DNA from: Aequorivita sp. H23M31
GTDB taxonomy: Bacteria; Bacteroidota; Bacteroidia; Flavobacteriales; Flavobacteriaceae
DNA: 64,000 bases
Reading direction: 5' to 3'
Assembly (NCBI RefSeq): GCF_004022485.1
Contig: NZ_CP034951.1
Location: forward strand, 744,001-808,000
Under the pieces are notes generated by a model. It was not told where the DNA came from, did not search any database, and worked only from the letters and a program-made list of their open reading frames with translations. The stretch's first letter is position 1, and the number at the start of each line of letters is the position of its first letter. A program made the position numbers and the translations under genes. Shown here one piece after another: positions 18,943-28,756 of this stretch.

Positions 18943-21195
18943 TCACTCCAAAACAACCTCCAATGCTTTTTCTAAAAACTCGTCTTTTCCTGATTTGAGC
19001 CCATCAATTGATTTATTGACATATATATCTGGCAATATTCCTATACCATGATGTTGAGACCCATCGTGTTTTACTACTTTCATTCCAGTCCAACTAATAT
19101 TGAAATTTCTTAAAAGGGTAAACGGATTTATATTGCCATTGGTACCGGCCGTTGGTTGCCCTACTATGGTAGCCAATTTATATCCTTCAATAAAACTCAT
19201 AAAACTTTCGGCATAACTTATAGACCTTCCATCAATAATGAATACAACTTTTTTATCTCCTAAATAAGGCTTCTTTGGCTGAATTTCCCAACCATCCTTC
19301 TCATACCCAATGATTTTTTCGTGATCTGGATATATTATTTTAGGAATCCTCATCCAAGCGGTAGAAGTATCCTTTTTCTTTAAGAGATGGGAGATAAAAT
19401 CGTGGTTTCCGTTAGGATAACCCCTTAAATCACAAATAATACCTTTTGACTGTTCCAATTGCGGTAATAGCGCATTGATGGTATCCATCTCAATCTTATC
19501 AAGATTGAGATAATATATATTTCCATCCAAGAGTTTATAGGTGTTTTCTTGAATCGCTATATCATTATCCCTATAATCATACTTTTTATCCTTATTCAGA
19601 ACTATATTTTTACTATTTACTTCTATAATTAGTTCTTCGTCCTTTTCACCAAAAAGACTGGTACTTTGCGCCCTGTAGTTTAACCATCCCTCAGTGCCTG
19701 CCGAAATTCTGGAATTAATCTCTTTAAAATAATCCTCGGATAATTGGTTGTTTACCTTGGTTACTATATCGCCGATTTGTATTCCTAAACCTTCTTCATT
19801 CACTTGGGTTATTACCAACTTTCCTTCAATCCACTCCCATTTAATAGGAGGCACATAATAATCCATTTTAGGACCGCTAACATGGATGTGTCCATCCCTT
19901 AATGGTGCAGTAAATTTTTGCAAGGTTATCAGATAATCACTGTCATTCTTGTCATTTAAACTTCTTTCTAAAGCCGTTTCCAGAACCTTATTCCAATCTA
20001 CATCCACTTCATTAAAATATGGGTAAAAATGTTGAAATACATTGTAGGTATTTATAACATTTCCTAGGTAAATGGAAGTATAATCCAGGCTTTCGCTAGC
20101 GTTCTTTACATGCTTTTGCAAGGATGATAAAGTTTTACTTTTAGGGTAAGTATTTTCGTTATTGCCGTATAGATTTAAAGGGATTTGACAGAAAATACCC
20201 ACTCCAATTTCTTTTTCTATAAGCTCACCAAATTTGGGAAATGAGTCAAAAAGAGCCTTCCCCTTTACTTTGTTACCCTTCCCTTCATAAGTTATAACTG
20301 CACAATTCTTCCCCTCTTTGCTTTCAGTATTGGAAACAGTATATGAATACCCCTTGCTACTCCCTGTCCATGATGTCTCTTCATTTTTTACCCCAATAGA
20401 ATTAGCTTCAAAGTCACTGTTTTTAATTGGTATTTCTATCCATTCATTGTTTTCCTTGTAATAGAGATGCACATCATCTAAAAACAAACCTCCTTTGCCT
20501 TTTATAAAAGCTCCTAGATACAGTCCCGATGCGGCTTCATCTACTTTTCCAACAATTTCGTATTGCTTCCATTCATTGCTTTTAATCGGATTGTTATCCA
20601 TATTCTCAAAAAAGCCTAAGGTTTTATCAGTCTTATCAACTCTTAACCATAAATGGCCCGTACCCTTGGAATCCTCCTTAAGTTTTACCCACCCAGTATA
20701 TTTTATCTCCTTTCCTTTATATTGCTCTGGATCTATCGCTAACGCTAGGTTACCGAAAACCCCCGTCTCATCAATTTCATTAAACCGATTAACCCTAACA
20801 CTACTATAAACACCATCCTGATAATTCATATCTTTGGAAACCCCCTTATGTTGCCAATAAGCCGGTTTATAAACTTTTGTATTGCTGGGTGTAATGGCGC
20901 TAATATCATATTGCTGCTTGGTATTAGAAAACACAACACTGGGTGCAATAGGTTTAAATAGGTTGTTTAGGGTAGCTATGACTTCAGTTGTAGAATTACA
21001 TTTTAAAATCTCGTTAGCCCCAAAGGCAGCAAAACTATTCCAATCTATTTCGGAAGCTTCATCACTTGGATGAAAGTATTTTACGTAACCATAGGCTTTA
21101 GCAAAGGTTTTTAAATTTTGAACCTTATCCTGTTGTTGTGCCTGACATGCGCCCACAAACATTGCAGCAAATAATACTAAAATATATTTTTTCAT
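18943..21195 (-). CDS. S41 family (C-terminal-processing-like) peptidase, lipoprotein
   Basis: 750 aa from the chosen start MKKYILVLFAAMFVGACQAQ, a signal with lipobox VGAC; a start 7 codons upstream (MSQKCKI) would spoil the signal. An N-terminal region with carbohydrate-binding-like beta sandwich (about 130-300) precedes a helical cap, a PDZ-like stretch (VTQVNEEGLGIQIGDIVTKV, about 480) and the S41 catalytic core: GRSISYAESF with the nucleophilic Ser (about 660) and GQPTAGTNGN (about 680). Known S41 enzymes cleave proteins near C-termini in the periplasm or at the outer membrane. Follows two genes on the same strand with touching ends. Confidence 0.85.
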   Translation of the reverse strand: MKKYILVLFAAMFVGACQAQQQDKVQNLKTFAKAYGYVKYFHPSDEASEIDWNSFAAFGANEILKCNSTTEVIATLNNLFKPIAPSVVFSNTKQQYDISAITPSNTKVYKPAYWQHKGVSKDMNYQDGVYSSVRVNRFNEIDETGVFGNLALAIDPEQYKGKEIKYTGWVKLKEDSKGTGHLWLRVDKTDKTLGFFENMDNNPIKSNEWKQYEIVGKVDEAASGLYLGAFIKGKGGLFLDDVHLYYKENNEWIEIPIKNSDFEANSIGVKNEETSWTGSSKGYSYTVSNTESKEGKNCAVITYEGKGNKVKGKALFDSFPKFGELIEKEIGVGIFCQIPLNLYGNNENTYPKSKTLSSLQKHVKNASESLDYTSIYLGNVINTYNVFQHFYPYFNEVDVDWNKVLETALERSLNDKNDSDYLITLQKFTAPLRDGHIHVSGPKMDYYVPPIKWEWIEGKLVITQVNEEGLGIQIGDIVTKVNNQLSEDYFKEINSRISAGTEGWLNYRAQSTSLFGEKDEELIIEVNSKNIVLNKDKKYDYRDNDIAIQENTYKLLDGNIYYLNLDKIEMDTINALLPQLEQSKGIICDLRGYPNGNHDFISHLLKKKDTSTAWMRIPKIIYPDHEKIIGYEKDGWEIQPKKPYLGDKKVVFIIDGRSISYAESFMSFIEGYKLATIVGQPTAGTNGNINPFTLLRNFNISWTGMKVVKHDGSQHHGIGILPDIYVNKSIDGLKSGKDEFLEKALEVVLE

Positions 21196-21212
21196 AATTT
21201 TACATTTCTGAC

Positions 21213-21449
21213 TCATATCCCTGTATTTGCTACTTCATCATTGAACCGCAATTCTAAAACCTTTATGAATCGCAGCGAATTTATCAATCTGTTCTTTAAT
21301 TCTCTTAACAAAGCCGAATTTTTGATTAAGATTTCCTTTCCTTGCTGAAATTGATCCTGTGGTAAAAATCTATAATCGGTAGCCACTTCTTTATTTATTT
21401 CCTTTCTTGTGATACCATCGCGATTTACTCCTATCTCTCTATTAATCAT
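21213..21449 (-). CDS. Small hypothetical protein between lipoprotein and S41 peptidase
   Basis: 78 aa, charged and helical (QGKEILIKNSALLRELKNRL). Its start overlaps the stop of the 522-aa lipoprotein by 4 nt (ATGA) and its stop nearly touches the S41 gene, the spacing of translationally coupled operon members. No family recognised. The overlaps argue for a real gene, but the sequence alone does not exclude a spurious frame. Confidence 0.42.
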   Translation of the reverse strand: MINREIGVNRDGITRKEINKEVATDYRFLPQDQFQQGKEILIKNSALLRELKNRLINSLRFIKVLELRFNDEVANTGI

Positions 21450-23014
21450 TCTTTTATAAAAAAAACTATTATAAGATCTTCTTGTATCGTTATTTCCACT
21501 TGTGTTATTCCGAGGCGCTTAAAATGATCCGTTAAATCATTTACACTTATTTTAATGGTAGATTTATCAGTAACAAGTGCTAGTTTGTCCCCCTTTTTAT
21601 TGTCAGGTTGACTTTTTATTTCAAATGCACCTGCAATTAGCTGATTGTTTATAATAAGGTCTTTCCCTTTTACCCTTAAATTATGACCTTTGATTGGAAT
21701 TTGAAGATTGGCATTCGGCACCAACAAACCAGTAAAATTTGTCAAGTAGGTCTCCTCCATTTGACCGTTTTTGTAAACATGGACACGCTCATTTTCTGCA
21801 ATCCTTTTTAGCAGAGGATTGTTTTTAATACTCGAATGTATTTGACCGTAATTATAATCCATAATTTTAGGTGGAAAAACCAATTGGGCCTTATCAAATT
21901 CTAATAAAATACCAGTTCCAGAAATTTCTGCAGTCGAAGAGCACAAACTATCAATGACCATTTTGTCCGATCTAAAATTGGAAAAATAAAAGGCATCGGA
22001 ATAGACCAGAATATCCGCAGAAACATTATTTCCGGTAGAATCTGTTTCAGATTTATTGGTAACAGAATCTGCTTTTCTTAGGATGTCCGTACTAATTTCA
22101 ACAGAAGCAATAAACTTTCCTGTATTGCCCGATAGATGCCCGTTGTACAATTGGTTTTTTAACTTGAAGTCTATCTTTTCAAAAAGTAAATTTTCTCGGT
22201 TTTTAGTTATAGCTCTTAGCCGGTTTTTTTCCTCTTCATTTATTCTATGGTTGGTGTTCTCTGTTAACACAAATTCTTCTACAATAAGTTTTGCAATATC
22301 AATTTGTGCTTCTTCAAGGTTTTGTGTAATTGTTGCTATTGTGCTTGTTCCATCTTCTAAATAAAGAGCATTATACTCCTGTATAGCGATATTGTAGTTC
22401 GTATTGATCTTATTGATAAATTGTTTGTAATCATTAGATATTTCAGCATCATCCCGGTAAAAGAATTGCTCTTCAATAATCTCTTTCAACATTATTTGAA
22501 GATCTCGAGGTCCGAACATATATGTGCCCCCAGTCAAATAATCAAAATATGCAAAAGCTGAATAATCAAAATCCTCCGTAGAATAACTTATTTCGTCCCT
22601 TTCAATATTAATCCCAAAATAGGGTATAACATAAAATTTGTCACTATAGTCGCAAGGGGTCAGATTTAAAGTCAGTGCTTTATCCTTTGTCGATATTATA
22701 ATGGGTTCTGTAGCAAGTAGCTTCATGCTCAAACCGCTTCCCAGATTCGTGAAATAAATATTTTCATATAAGTTATCTAAAGTCCAATTAGAAACTCTAT
22801 TGAATTCAGCCTTGTCCAGCATTAAGCTCACGGGCGGTCTATATCTGCCAATATTTCTAAGTACGACATCGCTAGTGCATTCACAAACCTTTTTAATTTC
22901 TTGATGGGTATGCTTATTATTTATTTCCTTTGTGACAGTCCTATTGCTGCTACACGAAAAGATGAATAGTAAACAAACTAAAAAAGTGAAAGCTTGTTGT
23001 TTGGTTTTGTCCAT
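21446..23014 (-). CDS. Hypothetical lipoprotein
   Basis: 522 aa. Signal and lipobox IFSCSSNRTVTKE predict lipidation. The body contains long helices (about 190-300, with IDIAKLIVEEFVLTENTNHR) flanked by beta-rich parts. The C-terminus has a nucleotide-like phrase KGDKLALVTDKSTIKISVND, but no known domain. First gene of the likely three-gene unit lipoprotein / small protein / S41 peptidase. Confidence 0.7.
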   Translation of the reverse strand: MDKTKQQAFTFLVCLLFIFSCSSNRTVTKEINNKHTHQEIKKVCECTSDVVLRNIGRYRPPVSLMLDKAEFNRVSNWTLDNLYENIYFTNLGSGLSMKLLATEPIIISTKDKALTLNLTPCDYSDKFYVIPYFGINIERDEISYSTEDFDYSAFAYFDYLTGGTYMFGPRDLQIMLKEIIEEQFFYRDDAEISNDYKQFINKINTNYNIAIQEYNALYLEDGTSTIATITQNLEEAQIDIAKLIVEEFVLTENTNHRINEEEKNRLRAITKNRENLLFEKIDFKLKNQLYNGHLSGNTGKFIASVEISTDILRKADSVTNKSETDSTGNNVSADILVYSDAFYFSNFRSDKMVIDSLCSSTAEISGTGILLEFDKAQLVFPPKIMDYNYGQIHSSIKNNPLLKRIAENERVHVYKNGQMEETYLTNFTGLLVPNANLQIPIKGHNLRVKGKDLIINNQLIAGAFEIKSQPDNKKGDKLALVTDKSTIKISVNDLTDHFKRLGITQVEITIQEDLIIVFFIKE

Positions 23015-23218
23015 TATGTATTATGTCTTATGCAATTAATGCTATCTTTTTTGTTCTTGACCATTGAGTCTAAAATCCATGTGACATTTAAAATCCTATT
23101 CGGTATATCACTTATCTCGTAAATATACAATCACTTTTTAATATCCCTAGACCTAGTATTTCTTGTGTCCTTTAATTAACATAAATTTTCTATTCCCCGC
23201 TTGGACATCTTATTTTAT

Positions 23219-24088
23219 TTATTTCCGCACTGATAATGAAATATGCTCTACTACATATCCTCTTTCTCGAAGTTGGACTATTAATCCACATTGTCCATAA
23301 AGATGGAGTAAACCAACAGCGATAAAACAATTTTTTTCAGTAGAATCTTTGCGAGTTGTGGAATCCAACTTTCATTACGAGTTCTAAGTTCTTTATTCCC
23401 ACAAGTCTCCTGAAATTGGTAATCAAACTGCATATTCATATACTCTTGCGCGGACTGGCAATTTCTATTAATATTCCGATGTTTTTTGATGTCAATGATA
23501 ATAGTGTGGATTGGTTTCTCTACGTCTTTCCAAGTCATTTTTGTTTTAGAAAGAGAGTTGATCAGCTCAATCTGTAAACTGTCTGTTTCCAAACCATATA
23601 ATTTGATGGAGTTCTCCGTCGCAAGATTCTTTAAATATTGTTCAAAATGTTTCCATTTGTCAGAAGGTTTAACTGTGCCACATTGGGTTTCAACGTATGT
23701 CTGTTGAAGTTTAATCAATAATTCCATTGGCGATAACTTTGAAACAGGTACTTTCCAATCGGAAGAAATTTCATCTAAATAGGCCAAATCAGATTGCTTC
23801 AAATTATTTTTATAATCATTATTCCCTTTGCGCAGATTCATTAATTCTGAAACTGCATTTCCGGCATTCGTTGTTTCAAAAATTGCCAATTCTGATGATT
23901 TTAAGGCTTTTTTAATTTGTGGTATTGAATCTACGAAGCTGTTTCCTATTTGGTGGAGAGTACCTAATAAATAAGATGTTTTGTTAGTTGAAGGGTCTTT
24001 AACTGACCACAATATGGTGTTTTGTCCAAATGAAATAATGGATATCTGGAATAATAAAAATATGAGTATTGCTTTTTTTTTTCATCAT
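23219..24088 (-). pseudogene. TraB/GumN-family exported protein, two frameshifts
   Basis: The central frame (23281-24012) reads SVKDPSTNKTSYLLGTLHQI, the TraB/GumN opening with the conserved GTxH. Both ends are in other frames. Upstream, ATGATG at 24083-24088 is followed by ten A's; with nine, it would continue as KKKAILIFLLFQISIISFGQ, a perfect signal peptide joined to the core. Downstream, from about 23345, a second frame gives STEKNCFIAVGLLHLYGQCG then LINxLRERGYVVE-like residues, the expected C-terminal motif, ending at 23219. So the gene is TraB/GumN of about 285 aa, broken twice or mis-sequenced. TraB/GumN proteins are putative TIKI-like metalloproteases. Confidence 0.78.
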
Positions 24089-24231
24089 AATGAAGTTTAT
24101 TTAACTTGTGCTATTATTCACAGGAGTGTGATTGATGTATCATCTTTTCAGCCTTTAATGCGCCTAAATTTATAAAATCCCTTACCATTATTGGACTTAT
24201 CCCCTATTGTGTTTATACCACTTCGCCAAAG

Positions 24232-25344
24232 TTATTTCAATGCCTCCGCTTTTAGTTGGTTTCTCAAATATTGGTTTAGATTGCTTCTTTTTATTCCAAG
24301 GTATTTCTCAATTGCGCTATAATAATCATTATCCGATTTTCCGCTATTCATAAATTCCTTTATCATCGCCCAACCTCCCCTTTCATAAATCCGTTTGGCA
24401 ATTAAACCTCCTAAGGAATAATGATAACTCGTATATTCATCCAAATTAACCAAATCGAGTAAGTTGTTCAGGTTAATTTCTGGATGTTTTTGCAGATAGT
24501 CATAGGTTCTCTTTAAATGCCAATGTAAGTCCTTCCCTCGGCTACCGCCCAAAAAGGTTGCCATACCTTCTGAAACCCAATAATGCTTATTTGGATAATG
24601 ATCATCGATTTCTACGTGGAAAACTTCGTGGGGATAATATTCTCCTAATCCGCCACAAAAAACCTTGTCGTCTGAAGCTTTTCCTGACGGTTTCGTTTCT
24701 CCACCCATTCCGATATAACAATCAAACCCTTTTAGAGCCTGAATTTCATCAAAATCATCGGCTAAATAATATTCAATTGGCTTGGGTTTAACGTCAAAAT
24801 CATTACAAATATCTTTAATAAAATTATTCAGTTTTTCGGCCTTTTCGTAGTTGAATTCGTGATATTTTGGATAATAGAAATCTACAAAGCCAACCTTCGT
24901 AGAAAGCCACTCTTTTTTGTTAAAAGTTAGAGCGTTGTATAATTTATAGCTTCCATTTTCTTTTTTTACAAAATAATTGGCTATCGCTAAAACATAAGGC
25001 TCTCCATTTTCTTGACATAATCCAAATTGAGCTTTTATCTGATAAACTCCATTTTTTGATTTTATACTCAATACGTGGACGGGAAAGCCCATATATAATG
25101 AGGGTTGAAATTCACTTTCTAAAAAGTCATATTTTATATGTTCTTTTTGTTCTTGTAAATTCCAAAATGAATTTTTTTCGCGATTTTGTCGATTCGATTC
25201 TAAATAGTCCTCGAAAAGCTTCATCACTTTTTTAATTTCTAAATTTGTTGAATCTAAAATGTGGTTGTAGGTTACATTTTGAGCATTTGTTATAAAGCTC
25301 AATGTAAAAATTGAAAGAAATATTTTGAATTTTAAAGGTTTCAT
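24232..25344 (-). CDS. Exported HExxH (gluzincin-like) metallopeptidase
   Basis: 370 aa, signal peptide about 1-21 (KIFLSIFTLSFITNAQ). The zinc-binding motif HEVFH (about residue 240) is followed after about 18 residues by WVSEGMATFLGG, where the Glu would be the third zinc ligand, as in M1/MA-clan gluzincins. Residues 40-200 form a substrate or regulatory domain of unknown type. Likely periplasmic or secreted zinc protease; substrate unknown. Stands alone on the minus strand. Confidence 0.75.
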   Translation of the reverse strand: MKPLKFKIFLSIFTLSFITNAQNVTYNHILDSTNLEIKKVMKLFEDYLESNRQNREKNSFWNLQEQKEHIKYDFLESEFQPSLYMGFPVHVLSIKSKNGVYQIKAQFGLCQENGEPYVLAIANYFVKKENGSYKLYNALTFNKKEWLSTKVGFVDFYYPKYHEFNYEKAEKLNNFIKDICNDFDVKPKPIEYYLADDFDEIQALKGFDCYIGMGGETKPSGKASDDKVFCGGLGEYYPHEVFHVEIDDHYPNKHYWVSEGMATFLGGSRGKDLHWHLKRTYDYLQKHPEINLNNLLDLVNLDEYTSYHYSLGGLIAKRIYERGGWAMIKEFMNSGKSDNDYYSAIEKYLGIKRSNLNQYLRNQLKAEALK

Positions 25345-25506
25345 TTTAATTATTCAACATTTACGTATATCGGAGGCGAGTTTCCGTCCATACTTTACCA
25401 AAATTGTCTGCAAGGCCGGTATATACTCACATTCTAGTTCGGGTGTTCCGAAGTTTCAGCGTATCAAATGAGACCTGTCAACTTCATAGCTCCTTTATTG
25501 GCACGG

Positions 25507-27105
25507 TTAGTTATCCAAAAACTCATTTCCTAACCTATCTAACCATCCTTTTTGACCATTTGGTAATTCAAATCTTGAAAAATATTCTGCAACTTCAATG
25601 TTTTTGTATTTTGGCTTTTCATTCAGACCATACAAACCCAATAATCCGTTTTTAGAAAATAAAATATGTGATGTACCCATTTTAAGCTTAATGAAATCGA
25701 ACTCTGCTGGCAATAATTCTTTCAATTCTATTATTGGATACTTTTTTGAATTGTCATTATAGTCTATTGCTATTGCTTTGAGAGAAAACAGGCCAAATTT
25801 CTCACCATGCTCTACTACAATTAATTCAGTAAAACCAAACGCCTTAAAAAATCGGTGAAAATCAATAGATTTGGATGTTTGCTTATTTTGTAGCATCGTA
25901 TAATCTAAAAAATTGACTGAGTCGTATTTATCTTTATCAAAAAGATTTTCTATAAAACTTAAATCTACTTCTTCTTCATCATAATCAACATAGTGATGTT
26001 GTATGTCCAAATAATAATTTGTACTATCTTTTTTTATTGACAAATAACTTGAGCCCATTGAACTATTAAAGCCACATATTATTAAAGGTTCTTTTTCTGG
26101 GAGTTGCGCAAGTATACTTCCATTCTTTGTAATGTACTTTATTTTATCGTTGATTAATGCTATTGAATAGCCTTTATCAGAGAGCAAAGGAAAAGCAGAT
26201 TGAATGCCTTTAGGTGTTATATCCTTAAGTTTAAAATTATAAACATTTATCAATTCATCTTCTTTACCGACAATGAAACCATTGTTTACGATTATTGTGT
26301 CAAATTTTTTATTAATTAATTTTTGTCCAAAAACAGCATCTGTTAAGAAATTGTTTTCGAACTTGAATTGGCGACTCCAGCTAAATGATTTATCATCATA
26401 ACTTTCGAGGTTATTTAAAAATTCTAACTCTGGTTGTAAATTAAAATCCTTCGATTCAAATTTGGTAATAATTTGTTTTTTCGTTGGAATAATATACCCG
26501 TAAAAATCAATGAGATATTTCCTGTCAGAATGCCAAGTATTATCATACGAAGCATTATATCCGATTTTATTGAATATAATAATACGTCTGTTTTTGGTAA
26601 TGTTTATAACTTCAAAATTCATAAAATCTTGTTCATTGCATCCCCATTCAGGTTCCGTGTTTTTATTAAATTTTTCAAAGTAACATTCTGTGGCAATAAA
26701 AGTGGAATTATTGTATAATGACAAAACTCTAATTTCTTCTTCTGAATTTTTATGATAAAACGGTTTGGTTAAAATGTTCTGCTTAAATTGTTTGGGATTT
26801 TGTTTGACAATATCCTTTACATCAACAACAAAGGAGTATTGATTACCATTCAAGGAAAAATTGTTAAATCGTTCAATATCAAAATCACTAACAGGAACTG
26901 TACGTAATTCAATTCTTTTCCCACGATTTTCATCTGTTGGATAAAATCTAATTTCAGTTTTTAAATTAATTTTTCCATTTTCTTTTTTCAAAAAAACTAA
27001 TTCGTTTTTATCGACTAATATAAAATCCGCATCTATATCAATATTGGTCTGCGCCAGAATTAATTTTGATGAAAGTAATAATAATATTAAGCAGATTTTA
27101 TTCAT
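25507..27105 (-). CDS. Hypothetical exported protein downstream of IS copy 2
   Basis: 532 aa with signal peptide (MNKICLILLLLSSKLILAQ). The mature part is a repeat-rich beta protein, with WG/KG-type strands in the C-terminal third (KFGLFSLKAIAIDY, NGLLGLYGLNEKPKYKNIEV, NGQKGWLDRLGN) resembling WG-repeat proteins. Function unknown. IS copy 2 ends 61 bp upstream, in the same orientation, so the native promoter is probably displaced, as for the lipoprotein after copy 1. Confidence 0.68.
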   Translation of the reverse strand: MNKICLILLLLSSKLILAQTNIDIDADFILVDKNELVFLKKENGKINLKTEIRFYPTDENRGKRIELRTVPVSDFDIERFNNFSLNGNQYSFVVDVKDIVKQNPKQFKQNILTKPFYHKNSEEEIRVLSLYNNSTFIATECYFEKFNKNTEPEWGCNEQDFMNFEVINITKNRRIIIFNKIGYNASYDNTWHSDRKYLIDFYGYIIPTKKQIITKFESKDFNLQPELEFLNNLESYDDKSFSWSRQFKFENNFLTDAVFGQKLINKKFDTIIVNNGFIVGKEDELINVYNFKLKDITPKGIQSAFPLLSDKGYSIALINDKIKYITKNGSILAQLPEKEPLIICGFNSSMGSSYLSIKKDSTNYYLDIQHHYVDYDEEEVDLSFIENLFDKDKYDSVNFLDYTMLQNKQTSKSIDFHRFFKAFGFTELIVVEHGEKFGLFSLKAIAIDYNDNSKKYPIIELKELLPAEFDFIKLKMGTSHILFSKNGLLGLYGLNEKPKYKNIEVAEYFSRFELPNGQKGWLDRLGNEFLDN

Positions 27106-27166
27106 AATTGTTGCCCTTGGTTTGCTTTCGCTAACAGGTAGTAGAATTAAAAATTATATAACTAAT

Positions 27167-28552
27167 CATTGTTGTCCGATAAAAATCTAAAGTAGCAAAA
27201 ATAGCATTGTCGTTGCCATATTTTACTGGATTGTGTTCCGATTTTCAAAACAGAACCCCCTAAGGATCGAAAAAGCTCAATTGGCCAATGTTTTTTGTGG
27301 TGATTTCTTCCCATTTGGAGTCTGGGTTTTTCAGGAACTTGAACAGATCGATGTAGGTCATCAAATGGTAGCGTATTACAGACACCATATTTGAATATGC
27401 CCAACTTCTCTGCGCCTTTCTTTGTATTACCAGCATTATGAGTTGAATGATCAGACTGACCCAGATCTGTATCTCTATTGCATTTTGGTTGTCGCCCAGA
27501 AAGTATTTGAGGGGAAAGTTCTGTTTTAGGCGTTTGAACATGGTCTCTATCTGCCAGCGATTTTTGTAGATATCAGTGATCCTGTCGGCCTCCACTTCAT
27601 AGTTGTTGGTGATGAACTCATATACCTTGCCCTTCTCCTGGTGCCAAAAGGCTATCCGCCGTAGGTGGAATTCGTTGCCTTCCTTATCGGCAAGCGTTAT
27701 TTTTTCATCCTTTAGGACAGCATCGTCCACGTTGTCCGGAATATCAAACTCTTCAAGGCTCGTATAGCGTGCATTGCTCTTTTGCCTGGTCACAAAGTAG
27801 ATGCCATCCAACGTCCATTGCTCGTATTGCTGATAATCTACGTATCCTTTGTCAAAGACAACATAGGAACCCTTCTTTAGATCGAGTTCTTTCAAAAACG
27901 TATGATCGTGCGTCGCGGCATCTGAAAATTTTATCAGACAAGGAACATCCTCCATGGCGTTGATCATCGTGTGCATTTTTATCCCGCCCTTCTTCTTGCC
28001 GTTGAGCGGGTTCCGGCCAACACCCCTCAATATGTCGCTAAAGAGCGCTATTGTCGAGGAATCGACTATTTTGAGGCCTTTTATGGCGGGCTCCCTGGTT
28101 CTGCTGTCCGATAAAAACCGGTGGTAACGTTTATAGAGACCAGAGTAAATATCAGCAAAGACCTCTGCACTTCTTCTTTTGTTGGCATCGGACAACGTAC
28201 TGCGTTTTGGAAAGTCCCGTAGCCCTAAATGGTTGATCTTGCCCTCGCACGCCAGCATTATGCTTGTTACTTCGCGAAGTGAGTTGCAGCCACTGATAAC
28301 GGCGAATATCATCGTAACCAAGTGATCATAGGTCGTGAACTTTTTGGTGTACCTGTCGCTGTTGTGCTTCTTTGCTGTCCGATAAATATCTTTGGCGTCA
28401 AGGAAGTTTAAAACCTGTTTGATAATAGGTTGTCCACTGAAATTTTTACTTTTGTTCATATCTCGAGTTTTGTGGTAAAAACTAAGATATAAATAAAGCG
28501 GGAAATCCTTCTTGGAAATCCCGCTTTTAAAAATGTTTATCGGACACTACTG
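27167..28552 (-). mobile_element. IS4-family insertion sequence, copy 2 (1386 bp)
   Basis: Same length, ends and inner sequence as copy 1 at 17171-18556, in the same orientation. The target duplications differ between the copies, so each inserted on its own. Confidence 0.92.
27260..28459 (-). CDS. IS4-family transposase (copy 2)
   Basis: 399 aa, identical in translation to the transposase at 17264-18463, with all DDE residues present (KIVDSSTI, VVFDKGYVDY, YKNRWQIETMFKRLKQN). Reads toward the 532-aa exported protein gene. Confidence 0.93.
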   Translation of the reverse strand: MNKSKNFSGQPIIKQVLNFLDAKDIYRTAKKHNSDRYTKKFTTYDHLVTMIFAVISGCNSLREVTSIMLACEGKINHLGLRDFPKRSTLSDANKRRSAEVFADIYSGLYKRYHRFLSDSRTREPAIKGLKIVDSSTIALFSDILRGVGRNPLNGKKKGGIKMHTMINAMEDVPCLIKFSDAATHDHTFLKELDLKKGSYVVFDKGYVDYQQYEQWTLDGIYFVTRQKSNARYTSLEEFDIPDNVDDAVLKDEKITLADKEGNEFHLRRIAFWHQEKGKVYEFITNNYEVEADRITDIYKNRWQIETMFKRLKQNFPLKYFLGDNQNAIEIQIWVSLIIQLIMLVIQRKAQRSWAYSNMVSVIRYHLMTYIDLFKFLKNPDSKWEEITTKNIGQLSFFDP

Positions 28553-28677
28553 ATAACTAATAGTAAAATGTTTGTGTAGGTTACTACTTTTTAATCGTTC
28601 AACAATACCAGAATTCCTTTGGAGAAAATTATTGGAGAAAATGTTTGGTTTTTACCTCAGTTCTTTGTTGAACTAAA

Positions 28678-28727
28678 CCTAAAGGTAGCTTCACGGGACA
28701 GTTATGTCACGATTCACTACCTTTAGG
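28678..28727. repeat. 11-bp inverted repeat before the recombinase
   Basis: CCTAAAGGTAG and CTACCTTTAGG enclose a 28-nt loop that itself contains CGGGACAGTTATGTCACG. Candidate IS91-type terminus or recombinase binding site. Confidence 0.6.
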
Positions 28728-28756
28728 AATTAAGGTTTAATCTAATACTCAATATT

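Larger units (their letters stand above)
27158..28561. repeat. 9-bp target-site duplication flanking IS copy 2
   Basis: ATAACTAAT at 27158-27166 and 28553-28561, directly abutting the element ends. A non-repetitive 9-mer, so good evidence of an independent insertion. Confidence 0.88.

Noticed and set aside
17162..28561. Composite transposon formed by the two IS4-family copies
   Set aside because: Each copy has its own different 9-bp target duplication, and the outermost flanks (ATTTTTTTT left, ATAACTAAT right) do not match.
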